A DNA stretch of 64,000 bases from Acidobacteriota bacterium (GTDB lineage Bacteria > Acidobacteriota > Blastocatellia > Pyrinomonadales > Pyrinomonadaceae): positions 1 to 64,000 of the forward strand of contig QHXQ01000049.1 in the NCBI GenBank assembly GCA_003223935.1, written 5' to 3'. This document shows, in pieces, positions 58,028-64,000 of this stretch. The notes under the pieces are model-generated. The model saw only the letters and a program-made list of their open reading frames with translations. It was not told where the DNA came from and did not search any database. How positions within the stretch are numbered: the stretch's first letter is position 1; every line of letters begins with the position of its first letter. The translations under genes and the position numbers were made by a program.

Positions 58028-58621
58028 TTACTTGATGCCGAGCAGTTCAACGTCGAAGATGAGCGTGGCGTTGCCGGGGATTGAAGGCGGCATACCTGTC
58101 GGGCCGTAGCCGAGTTTGGGCGGAATGATTAGCTTGCGCCGGCCGCCGACCTTCATCGTCATCACGCCTTCGTCCCAACCTTTGATCACTTTCCCCTGAC
58201 CAATGACGAACTCAAAAGGCGTCCCACGGTCGCGCGAGCTATCGAACTTCCTGCCGCTCTCTAGCGTGCCGGTGTAATGCACGGAGACGGTCTGACCGGG
58301 CTTCGGGCTGGGGCCTGTGCCTGTGACCAGATCGACGTAGCGCAAGCCCGACGCAGTCGTCACTTCGCTCTGTGCGCTGCGGCTTTCGTTGCGCAGAAAG
58401 AGATAGGCCAAGCCCGTGAGACCGAGCGCGGCGATCAGCACTATAGCGATGGTGCGATTCCGCTGGTTCGCGCCTCTACGGGCCGGCGGTGCGGTCTGTT
58501 GATATAGACTCTTGCGCCCTTTTCTCTTTCCCGTCTGGCGCTTGCGACTCTGCGGCAAGTGATTTGTCCTCCGGTGCGTGCAACTCCACTGAAGCGTGCG
58601 GGCGTTTAATGTCGCACACAC
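58028..58621 (-). CDS. FKBP-type peptidyl-prolyl isomerase, membrane anchored
   Basis: A protein of up to 197 residues. The start is uncertain: the frame begins with GTG at 58621 and a shorter start is possible. The N-terminal 50 residues are Arg/Lys-rich and low in conserved features. A membrane span lies at about 57-77 ([20 protein letters not shown]). The FKBP domain fills the rest: [40 protein letters not shown], then [15 protein letters not shown], with the conserved Tyr, Asp, Phe and Trp of the active site. It likely speeds proline isomerisation of exported proteins, with the domain outside the membrane. The gene ends directly at hairpin H. Confidence 0.88.
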   Translation of the reverse strand: MCATLNARTLQWSCTHRRTNHLPQSRKRQTGKRKGRKSLYQQTAPPARRGANQRNRTIAIVLIAALGLTGLAYLFLRNESRSAQSEVTTASGLRYVDLVTGTGPSPKPGQTVSVHYTGTLESGRKFDSSRDRGTPFEFVIGQGKVIKGWDEGVMTMKVGGRRKLIIPPKLGYGPTGMPPSIPGNATLIFDVELLGIK

Positions 58622-58674
58622 GCAGCCCGGCAGACAAGTTCACAAGCAGCGGTAAGTTTAGTTGCCGGATGCGG

Positions 58675-59397
58675 CTAAGGGTTGAAGACAATGACGACGG
58701 TGAAGCCCAGTCCGGCTTGGTCAAAGATATCGCCCTGACCGTCAACAAGGACTTGCACCTTAGCCAAATGGAACTCTTTCGCGCCGTTCTTCCATTTGTC
58801 GATCACGTACTTCTTGCCCAACTTCCGGCCCTTGAATTCACTCTTCCGCTGACCCAAGCCGTCGGCCGCGAATAGATCGAACGAACTGCCAGCAGCATCG
58901 GCCTTTAGCACCACTTGGGGATCGGTCTCTGGCGGATCATAGTCCACGTCATCACCGGAGATTGATTTCACTGCTCCGAACCAGACGTTGACGGTCAACG
59001 CCTGACTGCCGGTCAGAGTATAACTATGCAGCGTTGAGCCGTATTCGTTGAGCACGTTTACGCCCTTCACGCCCTTGTAGATGGTCTGGCCCGGCTTGAA
59101 CTCAAAATGATTTTGCTGACCGGACTTAGGGCTGAACTCCACCAAGGTCGAGATTTCGCACGAGCCGCCGTCCATGATGATCGGCGGTTCGCTGCCGGTT
59201 TCGAGATGCGTCGGTATCGGCGTCGGTCGGGGGGTTGGGTTGGTAGTGCCGTTATTGTTGTTCGCGCCATTGGTCGTCTGCGTGTTATCGCACACCGAGA
59301 GAGCAGCGACAGCAGGCACAGCCACGAGCGCCGTCGCGATTGTTTTAGCGAAGTGGCGACGCGATTGCATGGACGTCGGTTCTGAGGGTTTGGACAT
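58675..59397 (-). CDS. Tat-exported protein of unknown function
   Basis: A 240-residue protein from ATG 59397. The N-terminus carries a twin-arginine motif (SRRHFAKTIAT) and a hydrophobic stretch ending near LSVC, which could also be a lipoprotein site. An Asn/Gly/Thr-rich linker follows (NGANNNNGTTNPTPRPTP). The mature domain (about residues 75-240) is beta-rich and contains a Cys in MDGGSCEISTLVEF. Later phrases such as KGVKGVNVLNEYG and KSISGDDVDYDPPETDP show no family I know. Tat export implies folding or a cofactor before export. It lies 43 bp downstream of the Ser/Thr kinase gene on the same strand, so the two are likely cotranscribed; the kinase could sense or regulate this exported product. 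Confidence 0.75.
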   Translation of the reverse strand: MSKPSEPTSMQSRRHFAKTIATALVAVPAVAALSVCDNTQTTNGANNNNGTTNPTPRPTPIPTHLETGSEPPIIMDGGSCEISTLVEFSPKSGQQNHFEFKPGQTIYKGVKGVNVLNEYGSTLHSYTLTGSQALTVNVWFGAVKSISGDDVDYDPPETDPQVVLKADAAGSSFDLFAADGLGQRKSEFKGRKLGKKYVIDKWKNGAKEFHLAKVQVLVDGQGDIFDQAGLGFTVVIVFNP

Positions 59398-59440
59398 GGG
59401 GTTAAAGTTTCCTTTCTGGGGCAGGGTTGGTAGAGCTTGT

Positions 59441-62400
59441 TTAGGAAGCAGCCGGTAGAGCTTGTTCAAGTTGCTTAAGGTCGAGTTGTACGTCAGGTCG
59501 TTTCAGGTAACTGTTGAAATAATCCGCCCCCCATTGCTCTTGTAACTGCTGCAAGCAACTGCGCGCTTGCGTCAAACGTTCGCGCGCCGCATCCGGTGCG
59601 CCCGTGCGCACAGCGGCCAGCCCGGCCACCAACCACGCGCGCCACTCCGAGTCGCGTTGGCCTGCGTCCGTAAAACTTTTTTGCGCACTGAGGGCCGTCG
59701 CTGCCGCCGCTTCGTTGTTGCCTTGCTCAAGTTGCGCTGTCGCGAGCATAAGTTGCACAACTGCACGGAGACGCGGATCGCTGGCATGCGCAGCATTGTC
59801 CGCCGCTTCAGTGCAGGTTTGCAGCCCCGCGTCTTTCGGGCCCGACATGACCTGCGCCAGACCGAGCACCGCTTGAGCCTCAAGCGCCGTATGACGGGCG
59901 GGCATATCGTCGAGCCGTATCGCGGTCTGACTCTCTTTGATCGCTTGAGTGAAACGACGTTGGCTCGCTGCGATCTCCGCGAGCAGCAGATGCACTTGAG
60001 AGGCGAGCGACTTGTTGACCGACGTCTGTTCGGCGCGGGCGCGGACTTGTTCGAGCGCGGCGAGCGCGTCTTGTTCTTTGCCGAGTCGCCAGAGCATTTC
60101 GGCGCGGTTCAGTTGATTGAAGTCATCGTTTGAGTGTGCGCCTAAAGCTGTCGAGATGCTGGCACTCTGTTCGAAATATTTGAGCGCGTCAGGATAACGT
60201 TCCTGCCGGGCATAGACCGAACCGATGCCGATGAGCAAGAGCGACTCCTGTTGCCTATCACTGACCTCGCGCGCCTTGTCCAGTAACGCCTGATAAGCCG
60301 CGAGCGCGCCTGTGTAATCGCCTGTCTCGGCTTGCGCGCGCCCTTGCAACTGCAACGCCTGCGAGGTCTCTTTGCGATAGCCGCCCTGCTGGAAGAACTG
60401 TAGGGCTTGTTGGACGAACGGCAAGCCCTCGGTCGGATTGTCCTGCGATTGGATGCGCATGCTGCCGAGCGAGAAGAGTGCGCGCGCTTCGTTGAACCGA
60501 CCGTGATTGCGCTGCGCGATGGCGAGCGCTTGATTGAAGTAGCGTTCGGCTGTGCTGTAATCGCCGCGTTGGAAATAGACGTTGCCGAGATCAATCAACC
60601 CTTGCGTGGTCAGATTTTCGATGCCGCTCGTTTGCGCGAGTGCGATGGCATCCTTGGCGTACTGCTCAGCCTGCACCGTGTTGTCGGCTTTGCGTTCGAC
60701 GCCGCCGAGTTGCAGCATGATCCTGATCTGTTGTGGCAGCACCTGCTGCGGTTGTGTCTGCATCGTCCGCGTCTTGTCGAGCGCGGCGAGCAACTGCGTG
60801 CGCGCGTCCGTTAGGCGGCCGAGCCGATTCAACAACGCGGCGCGTTGATAGAGCACTTCGGTCAAACCCTCGTAGTTGCTCCCTGACTCATAAAGTTTTT
60901 CCGCGCTGGCGAAAGCTGCTTCAGCATTCTTTTGATCTTGCTTGCGTCCGTAGAGAACGCCGAGCCGCAAGCGTGCGGCGGCGTTACTCGCGTCGAGTTC
61001 GATTGCCCGTTGATAATTCTCGATGGCATGGGCGATGTCCTCGTTCTTTTCATAGGCGCGCCCCAGATCGAGCAAGGCGCGCGCACGTTCCTCTTTGTCT
61101 ATCTCTTGCTGCGTTAGTTGTTGATAGACGCCGATGGCGCTTGTGAAATCGCGCCGCACCACAGCCTTGATCGCATTCAAGTAGAGCGCATCAGTGACTT
61201 TCATTGGCGCGCGCTCCTGCACGAGACTGTCGGCTTGGAGTACCTCATCTTGCGCTCTGTCTGGATTGTCCAATTCCATCCAAGCCTCTGCGAAGCGCGC
61301 GTGCGCGAGCGCAAACTGCGGGTCAATGCTGACAGCGCGTTGGAAGGCGAGACTGGCCTTGTAGTACGTGCCATCGCGCAAGGCGTCGCTGCCCTTGTCG
61401 TACCAATTCGCGGCGGCGGCTGTCGGCTGATAAGGTCTGTGCCGGTACGCATAGAGACCCCAGATGGCGAGCGCGACGACGAGCAGCACGCCGAGGCCGG
61501 TGGCAAACGAAAGACGCGGGCGTATGAGCAGTTTGGCCGTGCGCGTGAAGGCGGCACTGAGTTGCGGGTGCTCTTGCTGCAAAGTTGACTTGCGTTCGAC
61601 TCGCACAGTGTCTCGCACGGCGCGTGCGAGCGCGATGAGTTCCGCGTGCAACTCGTCAGCGGTTTGATAACGCGCTGCTGGTTGTTTGGCGAGCGCTTTC
61701 AAGGTGATGTGATCGAGTAAGGGCGGCACGTCGGGGTTGAACGCAGACGGCGGCGGCGGATCGATATGCAGGACTTTCGCTGAGATGTCGAGCACGCTCA
61801 AGCCTGGAAAAGCGGGCCGACCCGTCAAGCATTCGTAGAGCACTGCGCCGAGCGCGAAGATGTCGCTCCGCTCGTCGGCCGGCTGTGACGATGCCTGCTC
61901 CGGCGAAAAGTAGAGCGGCGTGCCGACGAGGACGTTGCTCTGCGTCAAAGTGGCGGGCAGCGTCTTGGCATCCAGATCGGCGGCGAGCGGGGTGATCTCT
62001 TTGAGTTGTTTGGCCAGCCCAAAGTCCAAGACCTTGATCTGACCACGCTCATTGATGTGTATGTTTGCTGGTTTGATGTCGCGGTGGATGATGCCGTGCG
62101 TGTGGGCTGCGCTCAAGGCGCTGGCGACTGCCGCGACGATCTCAACCGTGCGCGCTACATTGAGCGCGCACCCCACGATCAGTTCATTGAGGCCACGCCC
62201 TTCGACATATTCCATCACGATGTAGGGCTGACCCGTCAGCGTCTCGCCGTAATCGTAGATCGTGGCGATGTTTGGATGGTTGAGCGCAGAGGCGGCGCGC
62301 GCCTCGCGCAAGAAGCGCGCGCGGAAGTGATGCTCGACCCGATGCTCGTCGAGCGGAAATTTGATCGCTACGTGGCGGCCGAGTTGCGTGTCCTGCGCGA

Positions 62401-62473
62401 GATAAACCGCACCCATCCCGCCCTCGCCGAGAGGCTGGAGGATTTTGTAATGCGAGATGGTGCGGCCGATCAT
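59441..62473 (-). CDS. Ser/Thr protein kinase with TPR C-terminus
   Basis: A 1010-residue protein, ATG 62473 with AGGAG upstream. The kinase domain covers about residues 1-275: Gly loop GEGGMGAVYLAQD, invariant Lys in VAIKFPLDE, catalytic loop IHRDIKPANIHINERG and DFG in VLDFGLAKQ. A membrane span lies at about 325-345 (LLVVALAIWGLYAYRHRPYQ), so the C-terminal 650 residues are outside. That part is TPR-rich, with repeating units such as ARFAEAWMELDNPDRAQDEV and YFQRGDYSTAERYFNQALAI. The layout is of a receptor-type PknB-like kinase that senses through the TPR domain. It is the first gene of an apparent pair with a Tat-exported protein. Confidence 0.92.
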   Translation of the reverse strand: MIGRTISHYKILQPLGEGGMGAVYLAQDTQLGRHVAIKFPLDEHRVEHHFRARFLREARAASALNHPNIATIYDYGETLTGQPYIVMEYVEGRGLNELIVGCALNVARTVEIVAAVASALSAAHTHGIIHRDIKPANIHINERGQIKVLDFGLAKQLKEITPLAADLDAKTLPATLTQSNVLVGTPLYFSPEQASSQPADERSDIFALGAVLYECLTGRPAFPGLSVLDISAKVLHIDPPPPSAFNPDVPPLLDHITLKALAKQPAARYQTADELHAELIALARAVRDTVRVERKSTLQQEHPQLSAAFTRTAKLLIRPRLSFATGLGVLLVVALAIWGLYAYRHRPYQPTAAAANWYDKGSDALRDGTYYKASLAFQRAVSIDPQFALAHARFAEAWMELDNPDRAQDEVLQADSLVQERAPMKVTDALYLNAIKAVVRRDFTSAIGVYQQLTQQEIDKEERARALLDLGRAYEKNEDIAHAIENYQRAIELDASNAAARLRLGVLYGRKQDQKNAEAAFASAEKLYESGSNYEGLTEVLYQRAALLNRLGRLTDARTQLLAALDKTRTMQTQPQQVLPQQIRIMLQLGGVERKADNTVQAEQYAKDAIALAQTSGIENLTTQGLIDLGNVYFQRGDYSTAERYFNQALAIAQRNHGRFNEARALFSLGSMRIQSQDNPTEGLPFVQQALQFFQQGGYRKETSQALQLQGRAQAETGDYTGALAAYQALLDKAREVSDRQQESLLLIGIGSVYARQERYPDALKYFEQSASISTALGAHSNDDFNQLNRAEMLWRLGKEQDALAALEQVRARAEQTSVNKSLASQVHLLLAEIAASQRRFTQAIKESQTAIRLDDMPARHTALEAQAVLGLAQVMSGPKDAGLQTCTEAADNAAHASDPRLRAVVQLMLATAQLEQGNNEAAAATALSAQKSFTDAGQRDSEWRAWLVAGLAAVRTGAPDAARERLTQARSCLQQLQEQWGADYFNSYLKRPDVQLDLKQLEQALPAAS

Positions 62474-63010
62474 CGCCAGAGACTCCTAATGCTCACTAAA
62501 AGAGCAAGACGGCGGCGCGCGCGCAAGTGTTGACTGACAAATCGCAGGTTTGCTACTAGCGCAGAACCCGCACGGCCGGTTAGGCGTGGACCGCGTTGGC
62601 GCGGTCGGTTCGGTTATGACTTACGCATTGTAGTTAAGTTTGCGCAATTAAGCTAGATTTTTCGCGGGGGACTAACTGCCGACGGCACGGTCGGCAAGAT
62701 TGCAACAGCGTACGCGGCTCAAACTTTAACGCTGCGCCGAAGGGTTGCGGGTCAAGTCAGAATTTGCCTTTTGCTTTAAGCTGACTCTGCCAGCCAAGAT
62801 CATTGACCCGCGCGATTGTCTGCTATCTGTTATGTCGCTTTAAGGCAGAACATTTCAAACGGGGGTCGGCTCCGCCCGATTTCGTCATATCCAGCCGGGC
62901 TGCAACTGCTCCCTCATCCGCCGGTGACGAACATTGACTTTCGCCGCGATTTGGCATAGAAGCACGTGCCATCCCCAAACGCTGATTCAGACCAACGAGG
63001 TGCGCGCCCG
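62474..63010. other. 537-bp intergenic region with two hairpins and a promoter
   Basis: Contains GACCGCG-TTGG-CGCGGTC (62589-62606), a perfect 7-bp stem, and TGCCGAC-GGCACG-GTCGGCA (62677-62696), another 7-bp stem. Between the divergent kinase and coxS genes, this stretch should hold both promoters; the coxS one is listed separately. No ORF is convincing. Confidence 0.6.
62934..62962 (+). promoter_or_regulatory. Possible promoter of coxS
   Basis: TTGACT (62934-62939) and TAGAAG (62957-62962) are 17 bp apart, with five and four matches to the sigma-70 consensus. The coxS start lies about 48 bp downstream. Tentative. Confidence 0.45.
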
Positions 63011-63475
63011 ATGAAGAGAGCGATCAACGTCAACATCAACGGCACAGAGCACGCGCGCGAGGTCGAACCGCGCCTGCTCCTCGTCCATTTCCTACGCGAC
63101 GTGTTGGGTCTGACCGGCACACACGTCGGTTGCGAGACCTCGCTCTGCGGCGCGTGCACCGTCATCATTGACGGGCAAGCGGCCAAGTCATGCACGATCT
63201 TTGCGGTGCAAGCGGACGGGGCGAAGGTTACGACCATCGAAGGCTTGGCGCACAACGGCGAGCTTCATCCCGTGCAGCAAGGCTTCTGGGAATGCCACGG
63301 CCTGCAATGCGGCTATTGCACGCCCGGCATGATCATGGCGGCCACGCAACTGCTCGAACGAAATTCCAGCCCTACGCGCGAAGAGATACGCCACGGCCTC
63401 GAAGGCAATCTCTGCCGCTGCACCGGCTACCAACATATCGTCGAAGCTGTCGAGTACGCAGCGAAAAATCAGTGA
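63011..63475 (+). CDS. coxS: (2Fe-2S) small subunit of a molybdenum hydroxylase (CoxS-like)
   Basis: A 154-residue protein from ATG 63011. The plant-type 2Fe-2S motif is [15 protein letters not shown] with further Cys (residues about 38-60). The C-terminal helical 2Fe-2S part has CGYCTPGM and CRCTGY. These are the four-plus-four Cys sets of the small subunit of xanthine dehydrogenase/CO dehydrogenase family enzymes. It moves electrons from the molybdenum site to an outer acceptor, often with a separate FAD subunit. The large subunit follows on the same strand after a heptamer hairpin, but a medium (FAD) subunit has not appeared before the window ends. Which substrate is used (CO, xanthine, aldehydes) is not shown here. 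Confidence 0.92.
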   Translation: MKRAINVNINGTEHAREVEPRLLLVHFLRDVLGLTGTHVGCETSLCGACTVIIDGQAAKSCTIFAVQADGAKVTTIEGLAHNGELHPVQQGFWECHGLQCGYCTPGMIMAATQLLERNSSPTREEIRHGLEGNLCRCTGYQHIVEAVEYAAKNQ

Positions 63476-63544
63476 CATGTGCCGAGTGACGAGCGATAAG
63501 TAAGAATTTGTTTTAACTCGTCACTTGTCGCTCGTCACTGTTTT
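63470..63544. repeat. Heptamer hairpin I, between coxS and coxL
   Basis: 7-mers GAGTGAC, GAGCGAT, AAGTAAG on the left and CGTCACT, TGTCGCT, CGTCACT, G on the right form an imperfect stem. It overlaps the coxS stop (63473-63475) and ends 1-6 bp before the coxL ribosome binding site (CGGAGG 63545-63550). It therefore sits inside what should be one operon. Confidence 0.8.
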
Positions 63545-63557
63545 CGGAGGTTCTTAT

Positions 63558-64000
63558 ATGCCGCAAAAATATGTCGGGCAGCGGGTGAAGCGGACGGAAG
63601 ACCCGCGCTTGATCAAAGGGCTGGCGCATTACGTGGACGATATACGCCTGCCGGATACTCTGCACGTCTCGTTCGTGCGCTCGATCTATGCACATGCGCG
63701 GCTGACGAACGTGGACGTGAGCGAAGCATTGCAAGCGCCGGGCGTCGTGGCGGTTTACACGGGGCGCGACGTAGAGAAGATCGGCCCTGTGCCGTGCGCG
63801 GGTGCTTTGCCTGATCTGAAAGTGCCGGATCATCGCGTGCTCGCGCGCGACAAGGTCTATTTCGTCGGCCATCCGATTGCGTGCGTTGTTGCCACAGACG
63901 CATACACGGCGCGCGATGCGGTTGACGCGGTCGCGGTTGATTACGAAGAACTGCCCGTCGTCGTTGACACAGAGGCAGCGGCACAGGCCGACAGTCCGGT
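63558..64000 (+). CDS. Molybdopterin-binding large subunit (CoxL/XDH type), 5' part
   Basis: A partial gene that runs off the window's end. ATG 63558 has CGGAGG at 63545-63550. The reading MPQKYVGQRVKRTEDPRLIK is the usual start of the large molybdenum-cofactor-binding subunit. GLAHYVDDIRLPDTLHVSFV and IYAHARLTNVDVSEA are the usual lead-in of the aldehyde-oxidase/xanthine-dehydrogenase a/b hammerhead domain, which reaches to the window end (YFVGHPIACVVATDAYTARD). The active-site loop and the CoxL-type motif, which decide CO against xanthine or aldehyde activity, are beyond the window, so a coxL symbol is not given. It follows coxS after hairpin I. Confidence 0.85.
   Translation, partial: MPQKYVGQRVKRTEDPRLIKGLAHYVDDIRLPDTLHVSFVRSIYAHARLTNVDVSEALQAPGVVAVYTGRDVEKIGPVPCAGALPDLKVPDHRVLARDKVYFVGHPIACVVATDAYTARDAVDAVAVDYEELPVVVDTEAAAQADSP

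Noticed and set aside
1-64000. tRNA, rRNA and CRISPR genes
   Set aside because: No cloverleaf-like or rRNA-like sequence and no spaced direct repeats were noticed in the gaps; a tRNAscan and CRISPR search would settle it.

Overview
The window looks like a bacterial chromosome segment of moderately high G+C content (judged by eye, not counted). The gene mix is two eukaryote-like Ser/Thr kinases fused to TPR or ATPase modules, a TPR-CHAT protein, M13, M61 and subtilase exoproteases, a DUF3536/GH57 glycosidase, a YncE/alkaline-phosphatase fusion and a Cox-type hydroxylase start. This fits Acidobacteriota, perhaps the Blastocatellia, but that placement is inference from gene content. No rRNA, tRNA or CRISPR array was found.

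Layout. (1) 1-4568: the end of an alcohol dehydrogenase, a dif-like and palindromic block, then five short ORFs each followed by an 87-102 bp attC-type site. This is an integron gene-cassette array with no integrase in view. Its cargo is a membrane-anchored orphan, a DUF6602/PD-(D/E)XK-like protein, a multi-span membrane protein, a P-loop kinase-like protein and a MOSC protein. (2) 4574-10640: a secreted PPC-TPR-CHAT protein, then a decayed stretch in which pieces of an ABC ATPase and an endonuclease/exonuclease/phosphatase gene flank an intact quinone-oxidoreductase-like gene. (3) 10687-17609: a polyphosphate/phosphoryl-transfer locus. A tightly overlapping minus-strand operon (metallophosphoesterase, two thymidylate-kinase-like proteins, Ppx/GppA, CHAD) is divergent from a CBS gene, a broken sixA and ppk2. 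(4) 17695-28256: kinase-ATPase regulator, PhyH dioxygenase, subtilase, YncE/phosphoesterase. (5) 28256-43330: mostly minus-strand carbon metabolism (PPi-type phosphofructokinase, glycogen branching enzyme, GH57/DUF3536, zwf, gnd), interspersed with small unknowns, PhzF, an M61 peptidase and RNase Z. (6) 43494-55667: TPR lipoproteins, SDR, a DUF433/DUF5615 toxin-antitoxin pair, ettA, a frameshifted HAD phosphatase, a thioesterase, an MFS transporter, a twice-frameshifted BNR-repeat gene, PilZ and DUF434. (7) 55733-64000: M13 peptidase, FKBP, a Tat-exported protein beside a TPR-kinase, and coxS plus the start of coxL.

Two themes cut across the window. First, phosphate currency: PPK2, Ppx, CHAD, a PPi-type PFK and two tmk-like kinases suggest polyP/PPi-linked energy metabolism feeding glycogen and pentose-phosphate enzymes. 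Second, a dispersed family of intergenic hairpins whose arms are degenerate tandem 7-mers (STRR-like) occurs at about nine places, usually between genes and often ending in T-runs, and once apparently inside the start of a coding region. Several genes are broken. Two of these (sixA and the ABC ATPase) have lost internal sequence and so are not simple read errors; the HAD and BNR breaks could be.
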